Shown here: in pieces, positions 1 to 5,095 of the stretch
How positions within the stretch are numbered: position 1 is the stretch's first letter
How the letters are laid out: each line of letters begins with the position of its first letter
Source: Clostridia bacterium
GTDB lineage: Bacteria; Bacillota_A; Clostridia; Lachnospirales; Lachnospiraceae
Length of the DNA: 7,400 bases
Direction of reading: 5' to 3'
NCBI GenBank assembly: GCA_012515365.1
Contig: JAAYYM010000508.1
Span: 1-7,400, forward strand
The notes under the pieces: model-generated
Database searches by the model: none
What the model was told of the DNA's origin: nothing
What the model saw: the letters and a program-made list of their open reading frames with translations, nothing else
Position numbers and translations under genes: made by a program

Positions 1-21
1 TCAGCAAATATTATGAAATAA
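1..21 (+). CDS. Possible last codons of an upstream gene, perhaps bcd
   Basis: Frame 1 reads S-A-N-I-M-K and then a TAA stop at 19-21. It is followed by a 45-nt spacer and the etfB ribosome binding site. In many butyrate-producing Clostridia the gene directly before etfB is bcd (butyryl-CoA dehydrogenase), and a short tail like this would fit the end of that protein. Only six residues are visible, and frame 3 is also open over the first bases (stop at 22-24), so both frame and identity are guesses from context. Confidence 0.3.
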   Translation, partial: SANIMK

Positions 22-33
22 GCTGAAAAGCTT
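20..33 (+). other. Small GAAA-loop hairpin in the spacer before etfB
   Basis: AAGCT (20-24) pairs with AGCTT (29-33) around a GAAA tetraloop. There is no T-tract after it, so it is not a terminator. It could be an mRNA stability or processing hairpin between the upstream gene and etfB, but five base pairs may also be chance. Confidence 0.35.
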
Positions 34-66
34 CGAAAAATTAAAACTATAAGGAGTGAAAATACA

Positions 67-849
67 ATGAAAATCGTTGTTTGTATTAAGCAGGTACCTG
101 ATACAAAGGGTGGAGTAAAATTTAATCCCGATGGTACACTGGATAGAGGTTCTATGCTTACGATCATGAACCCAGATGATAAAGCAGGTTTAGAAGCAGC
201 ATTAAGACTTAAGGATCAGTACGGTGCAGAAGTAACTGTTGTTACAATGGGTCTTCCAAAAGCTGAGGAAGTACTTCGTGAAGCAATGGCAGTGGGCGCT
301 GATAAAGGTGTTCTTGTTACTGACCGTGTACTTGGTGGAGCTGACACATGGGCTACTTCACAGACACTGGCAGGCGCAATCCGCAATTTAGAGTATGATC
401 TGATCATCACAGGCCGCCAGGCTATTGATGGAGATACCGCTCAGGTTGGTCCTCAGATTTCAGAGCATCTTGGAATTCCTGTAATTTCTTATGCACAGAA
501 GATTGAAATCGAAGGTGAAAATGTAATCGTTGAGCGTCAGTTCGATGACAGATATCATGTATTAAAAGCAAAAATGCCATGTCTGATCACTGCATTAGCA
601 GAGTTAAATGAGCCTAGATATATGACTCCAGGTGGAATTTTTGATGCATATAAAGAAGAGATCACTGTATGGGGCAGAGCTGACCTTAAGGATGTAGATG
701 ATTCTAACCTTGGTTTAAAAGGTTCACCTACACAGATCGCTAAAGCATCTGATAAGGTTAGAAAGGGAGCAGGAGAGAAGGTTGTTCTTGATCCTACAGA
801 ATCTGTTGACTATATCATTGATAAACTTAAAGTGAAACACGTAATATAA
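67..849 (+). CDS. etfB: Electron transfer flavoprotein beta subunit (EtfB)
   Basis: This is the 260-residue small subunit of an electron transfer flavoprotein, a normal length for the family. It opens with the typical MKIVVCIKQVPDT strand. It carries the NPDD segment at residues 35-38 and the family's binding-loop motif GRQAIDGDTAQVGPQ at about 116-130. With EtfA it forms a cytosolic flavin heterodimer. In butyrate-forming anaerobes this dimer works with butyryl-CoA dehydrogenase, and these complexes couple crotonyl-CoA reduction by NADH to ferredoxin reduction (electron bifurcation). That role is inferred here from family and context. The start is supported by AAGGAG at 51-56, 10 nt upstream of the ATG. 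The next gene is etfA, 28 nt downstream, so the two are clearly co-transcribed. No promoter is seen directly upstream, so the operon probably starts outside the window. Confidence 0.96.
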   Translation: MKIVVCIKQVPDTKGGVKFNPDGTLDRGSMLTIMNPDDKAGLEAALRLKDQYGAEVTVVTMGLPKAEEVLREAMAVGADKGVLVTDRVLGGADTWATSQTLAGAIRNLEYDLIITGRQAIDGDTAQVGPQISEHLGIPVISYAQKIEIEGENVIVERQFDDRYHVLKAKMPCLITALAELNEPRYMTPGGIFDAYKEEITVWGRADLKDVDDSNLGLKGSPTQIAKASDKVRKGAGEKVVLDPTESVDYIIDKLKVKHVI

Positions 850-877
850 AAAATAAGGAAAAGTGTGGTGAATAATA

Positions 878-1915
878 ATGAATATCGAAGAATATAAAGG
901 AGTATTTGTCTTTGCACAGCAGGTAGACAATGAATTAAGCGGAATCGCTCTTGAATTGGTTGGCAAAGGAAAAGATCTTGCAAAAGATCTCGGAACAGAA
1001 GTAACTGCTGTATTAGTAGGTAGTGGTGTAAAGGGTCTTGCTGATGAACTCGCAGCTTATGGCGCTGATAAGGTAATCCTTGTAGATGATCCTGAATTAA
1101 AAGAGTACAGAACAGAGCCTTATACACATGCAATCGCATCTGTAATCGAAACATATAAACCGGAAATCTTCTTAGTTGGTGCAACAGCAATCGGTAGAGA
1201 CCTGGGTCCTCGTATTTCTGCAAGAATCCATACTGGTCTGACAGCAGACTGTACACAGCTTGATATTGGAGATTTTCCATTAGTTGCAGTTCCGGGAAAA
1301 GAGCAGCTTCACAATCAGTTACTCATGACTCGTCCGGCTTTTGGTGGAAATACAATCGCTACAATCGCATGTCCTAACTTCCGTCCTCAGATGGCTACTG
1401 TTCGTCCGGGTGTTATGCAGAAGGCTGCAAAAGTGGAAGGTGCAAAAGCTGTAGTTGAGGAATTCAATCCTGGATTTACTCCAGATAACAAATATGTTGA
1501 AATCTTAAAGGTTGTTAAAGCAGTAGCTGATACCGTAGATATCATGGATGCTAAAATCCTTGTTTCTGGTGGACGAGGTGTAGGCAGTGCAGAAAATTTT
1601 GCTATGCTTGATGATCTCGCTGCAGTACTTGGAGCAACTGTAAGCTGCTCTCGTGCAGTAGTTGATGCAGGCTGGAAACCAAAGGATCTTCAGGTAGGAC
1701 AAACAGGAAAAACGGTACGTCCTAACGTATACTTTGCAATTGGTATTTCTGGAGCAATTCAGCATCTGGCAGGTATGGAAGAATCTGATCTGATCATCGC
1801 GATTAACAAAGATGACTCAGCACCTATCTTTGATGTGGCTGATTATGGTATTGTTGGAGATTTGAACAAGATCATTCCGGCTTTGACAGAAAAATTGAAA
1901 GCAGAACTTAAATAA
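878..1915 (+). CDS. etfA: Electron transfer flavoprotein alpha subunit (EtfA)
   Basis: This is the large subunit of the electron transfer flavoprotein, 345 residues. The N-terminal half is the Etf alpha/beta fold. The C-terminal half is the FAD-binding domain with the expected series of motifs: SGGRGVGS at about 230-237, SRAVVDAGW at 258-266, GQTGKTVRPNVY at 274-285, GISGAIQH at 289-296, and the signature INKDDSAPIFDVADYGIVGD at 309-328. It partners EtfB from the gene just upstream. The ATG at 878 is the first possible start because an in-frame TGA lies at 869-871. Its ribosome binding site is unusual: GTGGTG (865-870) resembles the GAGGTG form seen at ptb, while AAGGAA (855-860) lies too far away. 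A strong terminator follows at 1962-2008, so etfA is the last gene of its operon. Confidence 0.97.
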   Translation: MNIEEYKGVFVFAQQVDNELSGIALELVGKGKDLAKDLGTEVTAVLVGSGVKGLADELAAYGADKVILVDDPELKEYRTEPYTHAIASVIETYKPEIFLVGATAIGRDLGPRISARIHTGLTADCTQLDIGDFPLVAVPGKEQLHNQLLMTRPAFGGNTIATIACPNFRPQMATVRPGVMQKAAKVEGAKAVVEEFNPGFTPDNKYVEILKVVKAVADTVDIMDAKILVSGGRGVGSAENFAMLDDLAAVLGATVSCSRAVVDAGWKPKDLQVGQTGKTVRPNVYFAIGISGAIQHLAGMEESDLIIAINKDDSAPIFDVADYGIVGDLNKIIPALTEKLKAELK

Positions 1916-1916
1916 T

Positions 1917-1951
1917 CTGATCTGAACGTGATACCATCACTATCCGATCAG
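1917..1951 (+). other. Nested hairpin directly after the etfA stop
   Basis: CTGATC (1917-1922) pairs with GATCAG (1946-1951), and inside it GTGAT (1928-1932) pairs with ATCAC (1936-1940) around an ACC loop. It starts one base after the stop codon and has no T-tract. It sits 10 nt before the real terminator and could protect the 3' end of the etf mRNA. The function is inferred. Confidence 0.45.
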
Positions 1952-1961
1952 TGGCAGAATT

Positions 1962-2008
1962 AAAAATGAGGCGTCATGTGCCACAGGCATACGACAGCCT
2001 CATTTTTT
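1962..2008 (+). terminator. Rho-independent terminator of the etfBA operon
   Basis: The 11-bp stem AAAAATGAGGC (1962-1972) pairs with GCCTCATTTTT (1997-2007) and continues inward. GTC pairs with GAC, then after one mismatch TGTGCC pairs with GGCATA around an ACA loop, leaving one bulged A at 1996. Six T residues (2003-2008) form the tail. The A-run before the stem means it could also work in the opposite direction. Confidence 0.9.
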
Positions 2009-2150
2009 GATGAAAATGTGAACAAAATAATGAAAAATGTGAATGAAATATGAAATATGGCGGAATGTACCTGATTTTGTACAATTTAGGAAACATGTCT
2101 GAAAGCATTGAAAATACAAGGGTTTTTATATGTATATTAGTTTTCTTCTG

Positions 2151-2172
2151 ATATGTTCATAATATGTTCATA
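2151..2172 (+). repeat. Exact 11-bp tandem repeat, possible regulator site
   Basis: ATATGTTCATA occurs twice in direct succession (2151-2161 and 2162-2172). Eleven base pairs is about one helical turn, the spacing used by OmpR/PhoB-family response regulators, which bind direct repeats. It ends 31 bp upstream of the TATGAT box at 2204. The repeat is a plain observation; the regulator is inference. Confidence 0.6.
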
Positions 2173-2203
2173 TATTAGTCACAAAATAAACACATTTACC
2201 AAT

Positions 2204-2209
2204 TATGAT
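2204..2209 (+). promoter_or_regulatory. Possible -10 box of the lipoprotein promoter
   Basis: TATGAT matches the sigma-A -10 consensus at 5 of 6 positions. No recognisable -35 box lies 16-18 bp upstream (ACAAAA at 2181-2186), which would fit an activator-dependent promoter using the tandem repeat upstream. It would start transcription near 2216, just before the GGAGG of the small leader ORF. Confidence 0.35.
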
Positions 2210-2232
2210 AAGAATTCGTTGGAGGAAAATTG

Positions 2233-2292
2233 ATGAGAAGATTAAGAATCCAACAAATAAAATTATATATTCCTAGGAGGAACAAATTATGA
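2233..2292 (+). CDS. Possible 19-residue leader peptide coupled to the lipoprotein
   Basis: A short ORF begins at ATG 2233, preceded by a strong GGAGG (2221-2225) at 7-nt spacing. It encodes the basic peptide MRRLRIQQIKLYIPRRNKL (19 residues, seven Arg/Lys). Its TGA (2290-2292) overlaps the lipoprotein ATG (2289-2291) as ATGA, the classic arrangement for translational coupling. Its AGG-AGG codon pair (2275-2280) is also the lipoprotein's ribosome binding site. The GTTGGA (2218-2223)/TCCAAC (2249-2254) repeat could partly mask the leader's own binding site. The peptide resembles no family I know. It may act only through being translated, or the start signals may be coincidental. Confidence 0.35.
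   Translation: MRRLRIQQIKLYIPRRNKL
2270..2282 (+). promoter_or_regulatory. Small hairpin over the lipoprotein ribosome binding site
   Basis: TTCCT (2270-2274) can pair with AGGAA (2278-2282) around an AGG loop, enclosing the AGGAGG ribosome binding site (2275-2280). The ATG lies 8 nt beyond the site. A ribosome translating the upstream leader ORF would open this hairpin. The stem is only five pairs, so its effect would be modest. Confidence 0.35.
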
Positions 2293-2609
2293 AAAAGAAA
2301 TTAGTTATGCTTTTAACATCAGTAGCTGTATGTGCAGCAATGATGGCTGGATGTGCATCTAGCAACACAACAGATGCAGCAGCTCAGGAAGAAGTAGTAG
2401 AAGAAGCTCCAGTAGTAGAAGAAGAAGTAGTAGAAGAAGAAGTAGTAGAAGAAGTAGTAGAAGAAGCTCCTGTAGAAGAAGAGACAGTTTCAGATTCTGA
2501 AATCACAGAAGAAGCACCTGTTGAAGAAGAAGCTACAGAAGAAGTTACAGAAGAAGCTGTAGAAGAAGCTCCAGTTGAAGAAGAAGCTACAGAAGAAACA
2601 GCTGAATAA
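2289..2609 (+). CDS. Small, extremely acidic repeat lipoprotein of unknown function
   Basis: I do not recognise a named family. The first 22 residues form a lipoprotein signal peptide: MKKK, then a hydrophobic stretch, then M-A-G-C with Cys22 as the lipid-attachment residue. The mature protein of about 85 residues starts ASSNTTDAAAQ and is then almost only Glu, Val, Ala, Pro and Thr, with about 35 Glu, two Asp and no Lys or Arg. Units such as VVEEE and EEAPVEEEATEE recur; at DNA level 2508-2543 and 2562-2597 are near-identical 36-mers. It probably extends as a disordered or coiled polyanionic tail on the outer face of the membrane; metal binding or charge spacing is possible but unproven. AGGAGG at 2275-2280 sets the start. 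It has its own terminator and no clear link to the butyrate genes. Confidence 0.85.
   Translation: MKKKLVMLLTSVAVCAAMMAGCASSNTTDAAAQEEVVEEAPVVEEEVVEEEVVEEVVEEAPVEEETVSDSEITEEAPVEEEATEEVTEEAVEEAPVEEEATEETAE
2388..2600 (+). repeat. GAA/GTA trinucleotide-rich repeat tract inside the lipoprotein gene
   Basis: The coding strand is built mainly from GAA, GTA and GCT/ACA codons in imperfect repeats, including GTAGTAGAAGAAGAA units around 2394-2460 and two near-identical 36-nt copies (2508-2543, 2562-2597). The tract is strongly purine-rich on the + strand. Slippage or recombination by multiples of three would change protein length without breaking the frame. The long open frame on the opposite strand (2384-2635) is a by-product of this composition. 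Confidence 0.85.
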
Positions 2610-2628
2610 TTATTAGATGATATGAAAG

Positions 2629-2658
2629 AAAACAAGCCTTGAAAGAGGCTTGTTTTTT
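2629..2658 (+). terminator. Rho-independent terminator after the lipoprotein gene
   Basis: The 11-bp stem AAAACAAGCCT (2629-2639) pairs with AGGCTTGTTTT (2646-2656) around a 6-nt loop, with a T6 run at 2653-2658. It begins 20 nt after the lipoprotein stop, separating this unit from ptb-buk. Confidence 0.93.
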
Positions 2659-2689
2659 GTTTTATAAAGTGATAGTATAAAAAAAGTGA

Positions 2690-2707
2690 TTGTTATTGTT
2701 TTAACAA
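2690..2707 (+). promoter_or_regulatory. Rex-type operator upstream of ptb
   Basis: TTGTTATTGTTTTAACAA matches the clostridial Rex operator consensus TTGTTAANNNNTTAACAA at 13 of its 14 defined positions (T instead of A at 2696). Rex is a redox-sensing repressor that leaves DNA when NADH is high, and it is known to control fermentation genes in Clostridium. The site overlaps the proposed -35 box of the ptb promoter, so binding would block RNA polymerase. The match is seen in the sequence; binding is inferred, and no rex gene is in the window. Confidence 0.7.
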
Positions 2708-2718
2708 CTAAATAAAAT
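2690..2718 (+). promoter_or_regulatory. Probable ptb-buk promoter
   Basis: TTGTTA (2690-2695, 4 of 6 matches to the -35 consensus) and TAAAAT (2713-2718, 5 of 6 to the -10) are 17 bp apart. Transcription from about 2725 would leave a leader of only about 13 nt, beginning within the GAGGTG ribosome binding site (2724-2729). An alternative is TATAAA at 2676-2681 with TTGTTT at 2651-2656 (19-bp spacer); with that start the Rex-like site would lie just downstream as a roadblock. Confidence 0.45.
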
Positions 2719-2737
2719 AATATGAGGTGCAAAAGAA

Positions 2738-3646
2738 ATGAGCAAGAGTTTTGATGATTTATTATCCCAGATAACGAAGTGCAAAAGAAAAAAAGTATCT
2801 GTATCAAACGCGCAGGATGAGGCAGTGCTTGAGGCTGTCAAAGCAGCATATGAACGTGGAATTGCAGATTCCATTCTTGTAGGTGATCAGAATAAAATCG
2901 AAGAAATCGCAAAGAGTATCAATATGGATCTGACGCCATTTGAGATTGTCAATGAACCGGATGTAGCAGCTGCTGCATTAAAAGCAGTAGAGCTTGTCAG
3001 TACAAAAAAAGCAGACATCCTTTTAAAAGGACTTGTAGATACAAAGACATTTTTAAGAAGTGTTTTAGATAAAGAAGTAGGGTTAAGAACCGGAAAGATG
3101 ATGTCACATGTCTGCGTATTCGAATTACCTGAAATCGACCATTTGCTTTTCCTGGCGGATGTGGCATTCAACACATATCCCTCTCTGGAAGAGAAAGCAG
3201 ACATTATCCGTAACACGGTAGAAATCACAAAAGCTTGTGGAATAGACATGCCTAAGGTTGCTCCTGTGTGTGCAGTAGAAGTGGTAAATCCTAAAATGAA
3301 GCCTACTGTAGATGCAGATGCACTTACTAAGATGAATGAAAACGGAGAAATCAAGGATTGTCTTGTATACGGTCCTCTTTCTATGGATCTTGCACTTGAT
3401 GAAGAAGCAGGTGTTCATAAGGGAATCTCTAATCCTGTAGTAGGTAAGGCAGATATTATTCTCTTCCCTGACATTGATTCTGGCAATATCACATATAAGA
3501 CTTTAGTGCATACAACAAACGCGAAAAACGGTAACCTGTTGATTGGTACAAAGGCACCGGTAATTCTAACTTCACGTTCTGATAATTTTGAAGTAAAATT
3601 AAATTCAATTGCTCTTGCATCAGTAGTAGCAGAGTCACTTATTTAA
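2738..3646 (+). CDS. ptb: Phosphate butyryltransferase
   Basis: The 302-residue protein has the length and fold signature of the phosphate acetyl/butyryltransferase family. It converts butyryl-CoA plus phosphate to butyryl-phosphate plus CoA in the cytosol. Visible family segments include KGLVDT (97-102), SHVCVFELP (123-131), DVAFNTYP (141-148), VYGPLSMDLAL (210-220), PDIDSGNITYKTL (244-256) and GTKAPVILTSRSD (270-282). The start is set by GAGGTG (2724-2729), 8 nt before the ATG. The butyrate kinase gene follows after 21 nt, which makes butyryl rather than acetyl phosphate the likely product; related ptb-buk pairs in branched-chain acid degradation could use isobutyryl or isovaleryl-CoA, but the nearby etfBA favours butyrate. 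A Rex-like operator lies just upstream. Annotation pipelines sometimes call such proteins enoyl-CoA hydratase/phosphate acetyltransferase. Confidence 0.93.
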   Translation: MSKSFDDLLSQITKCKRKKVSVSNAQDEAVLEAVKAAYERGIADSILVGDQNKIEEIAKSINMDLTPFEIVNEPDVAAAALKAVELVSTKKADILLKGLVDTKTFLRSVLDKEVGLRTGKMMSHVCVFELPEIDHLLFLADVAFNTYPSLEEKADIIRNTVEITKACGIDMPKVAPVCAVEVVNPKMKPTVDADALTKMNENGEIKDCLVYGPLSMDLALDEEAGVHKGISNPVVGKADIILFPDIDSGNITYKTLVHTTNAKNGNLLIGTKAPVILTSRSDNFEVKLNSIALASVVAESLI

Positions 3647-3667
3647 ATAAGAAGGGATGGGTCACAA

Positions 3668-4732
3668 ATGTCGATCAAAAGTTTAATTATTAATCCAGGT
3701 TCTACCTCTACTAAAATCGGTGTATTCGAAGATGAGACATTATTATTTGAAGAAACTCTGCGTCACACAACAGAGGAAATCGCTCAGTATGATCTGATCG
3801 TTGATCAGAAGGATTTCAGAAAGAATATTATTTTAGGATTATTTGAGGAAAAGAAGTTTGATATTAAATCACTGGATATGGTTGTTGGACGTGGTGGAAT
3901 GTTAAAACCGATTCCGGGCGGCACATATGCGGTTACAGATGATTTGTTACAGGATCTGATCATTGGAAAACAGGGTCAGCATGCATCAAATCTTGGAGGA
4001 ATTCTTGCAAGAGAAATCGGGGATTATATCGGCAAACCTTCTTATATTGTTGATCCGGTTGTTGTAGATGAACTTCAGCCGATCGCAAGATATTCAGGAG
4101 TCCCGGAATTACCTCGTACAAGTGTATTCCATGCACTGAATCAGAAAGCTGTAGCAAAGCGTTTTGCTAAGGAAAATAATAAAAAATATGACGAATTGAA
4201 CCTGATCGTTGTTCATATGGGCGGAGGCGTTTCAGTCGGCGCACATATTAATGGAAAGGTTGTTGACGTCTTTAACGCATTAGACGGTGATGGAGCGTTT
4301 TCACCTGAACGTGCCGGAGCAGCTCCTAGTGGAGCATTGATTAAAATGTGTTTCTCAGGTAAATATACAGAAAAAGAAGTATATAAGAAATTTGTAGGCG
4401 GTGGTGGATTCAATGCTTACCTTGGAACAAACGATATGAGAAATGTAGAAAAGATGGCAGCCGAAGATCCTAAGGCAAAAGAAATCAGAGACGCTTTTGT
4501 ATTCCAGGTATGTAAAAACATCGGCTCTATGGCAACCGTACTTTCCGGTAAAGTAGACCAAATCATTGTAACAGGCGGTATCGCATACAACAAATCAGTC
4601 GTAGAGGATATCGAGTCAAGAGTCGGATTTATTGCTCCTGTTACAGTATATCCAGGCGAAGATGAATTACTTGCACTTGTTCAAGGCGGATTAAGAGTTC
4701 TGAATGGAGAAGAAAACGTTCAGGTTTACTAA
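3668..4732 (+). CDS. buk: Butyrate kinase
   Basis: This 354-residue protein of the acetokinase/ASKHA superfamily transfers phosphate from butyryl-phosphate to ADP, giving butyrate and ATP. It is full length. Motifs in order are [12 protein letters not shown] (9-20, phosphate loop), GRGG (74-77), [20 protein letters not shown] (129-148), [12 protein letters not shown] (154-165), [11 protein letters not shown] (183-193, adenosine/phosphate loop), [17 protein letters not shown] (206-222), TGGIAYNK (302-309) and [14 protein letters not shown] (329-342). It is the second gene of the ptb-buk operon. The ribosome binding site is weak: AAGGG (3652-3656) is 11 nt away, while GATGG (3656-3660) is at a better distance, so translation may depend partly on ribosomes from ptb. 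A strong terminator follows at 4777-4813. Its presence points to the kinase route of butyrate formation; a CoA-transferase elsewhere is not excluded. Confidence 0.96.
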   Translation: MSIKSLIINPGSTSTKIGVFEDETLLFEETLRHTTEEIAQYDLIVDQKDFRKNIILGLFEEKKFDIKSLDMVVGRGGMLKPIPGGTYAVTDDLLQDLIIGKQGQHASNLGGILAREIGDYIGKPSYIVDPVVVDELQPIARYSGVPELPRTSVFHALNQKAVAKRFAKENNKKYDELNLIVVHMGGGVSVGAHINGKVVDVFNALDGDGAFSPERAGAAPSGALIKMCFSGKYTEKEVYKKFVGGGGFNAYLGTNDMRNVEKMAAEDPKAKEIRDAFVFQVCKNIGSMATVLSGKVDQIIVTGGIAYNKSVVEDIESRVGFIAPVTVYPGEDELLALVQGGLRVLNGEENVQVY

Positions 4733-4776
4733 TCAAATAAAATGGGCTGTATAAACACCCCAAAAGAAATATCGAT

Positions 4777-4813
4777 GATTCCACGGCATTACATGCTCGT
4801 GGAATCTTTTTTT
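4777..4813 (+). terminator. Rho-independent terminator of ptb-buk
   Basis: GATTCCACG (4777-4785) pairs perfectly with CGTGGAATC (4798-4806). The stem continues with GCAT (4786-4789) against ATGC (4793-4796) around a TAC loop, with one bulged T (4797). Seven T residues (4807-4813) follow at once. Confidence 0.94.
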
Positions 4814-4859
4814 GATTTATGTATGTAACTATATATTAAATATGATTACCTTTCACCGA

Positions 4860-4897
4860 CGCCCCTCACCTGCGCCCTTCACAACGCCCAACATTCC
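4860..4897 (+). repeat. Degenerate CGCCC-based short repeats
   Basis: CGCCC occurs at 4860-4864, 4873-4877 and 4885-4889, that is every 12-13 bp, with TCAC following the first two copies. A fourth copy lies inside the hairpin element (5021-5025), where ACGCCCAA (5020-5027) repeats 4884-4891 exactly. The G-poor + strand means the minus strand carries G-runs. Confidence 0.5.
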
Positions 4898-4904
4898 ACA
4901 GCCA

Positions 4905-5054
4905 GAGATTGAGAGGATTGCCTTGTAGCGTTTGGTTAGCCAAAGGAGTCTGAAAACTCAATCAAAATGCCGGAGCCTCTGCTCCGGCATTTTTGATATC
5001 TCTGAGGTTGAAGAGGACGACGCCCAAACCCCACAAGGCGATCCTCTCAATCTC
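4905..5054 (+). ncRNA. Large nested-hairpin element (structured RNA or MITE-like repeat)
   Basis: The 22-nt arm at 4905-4926 (GAGATTGAGAGGATTGCCTTG plus T) pairs along its whole length with 5033-5054. The only non-Watson-Crick pair is T4919 with G5040, a G.U pair in + strand RNA but an A.C mismatch in minus strand RNA. After a 3x3 internal loop (AGC/CCC), GTTTGG (4930-4935) pairs with CCAAAC (5024-5029). The apex is a 13-bp GC-rich hairpin (4964-4976 with 4981-4993) extended by ATC/GAT past one bulged T. I cannot assign it to a known RNA class. A miniature inverted-repeat element is the main alternative, but I see no target-site duplication beside the arms. Confidence 0.5.
4961..4997 (+). terminator. 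Terminator-like hairpin at the apex of the nested element
   Basis: AAAATGCCGGAGC (4964-4976) pairs with GCTCCGGCATTTT (4981-4993) around a CTCT loop, followed by T4994 and flanked by ATC/GAT pairing. The GC-rich stem with A-run before and five T's after looks like a bidirectional intrinsic terminator. In the + direction it would stop transcripts before the 3' arm of the larger stem is made. Confidence 0.7.
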
Positions 5055-5095
5055 GTCCCCCATGACCAGCCCCAATAAATTGTCTCTCAGATAAT

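Larger units (their letters stand above)
2009..2220 (+). other. A/T-rich regulatory spacer before the lipoprotein unit
   Basis: This stretch is very A/T-rich and shows no convincing gene on either strand. It holds a degenerate 20-nt direct repeat (2011-2029 and 2031-2050), a TGTAC-N8-GTACA inverted repeat (2066-2083), an exact 11-bp tandem repeat (2151-2172) and a possible -10 box TATGAT (2204-2209). A second possible promoter, TTGAAA (2108-2113) with TATATT (2133-2138), has a long 19-bp spacer. Confidence 0.55.

Noticed and set aside
400..420. Recurring CTGATCATC/TGATC palindromes in several genes, as possible operators
   Set aside because: They fall in coding frames as Asp-Leu-Ile-Ile and similar codons (also near 1786, 3789, 3955 and 4201), so they reflect codon preference, not binding sites.
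810..1280. 156-residue minus strand open frame across etfB/etfA
   Set aside because: It lies opposite clearly conserved etf coding sequence and its translation, rich in Leu, Gln and Tyr, shows no protein family features.
2384..2635. Long open frame on the minus strand rich in Ser/Thr
   Set aside because: It is the complement of the Glu/Val codon repeats of the lipoprotein gene. GAA and GTA repeats read backward rarely give stops, and there is no ribosome binding site or recognisable protein.
2887..3354. 155-residue minus strand open frame inside ptb
   Set aside because: It is opposite a conserved enzyme gene with intact motifs and has no start signals of its own.
4744..4760. Small hairpin after the buk stop (GGG-C-TGT with ACA-CCC)
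   Set aside because: It has only six pairs with a bulge and no T-tract, and it lies just ahead of a much stronger terminator; no separate role can be supported.
4812..4846. Promoter for a small RNA starting near 4853 (TTGATT with TATTAA or TATGAT)
   Set aside because: The only good -10 (TATGAT) has no -35 at usable spacing, and the better-spaced -10 is weak. It stays a possibility tied to the hairpin element, not a feature I can call.
4905..5054. T-box, 6S RNA or CRISPR interpretation of the structured region
   Set aside because: There is no T-box bulge sequence, no regularly spaced repeat-spacer pattern, and a T-tailed terminator at the apex does not fit 6S RNA.
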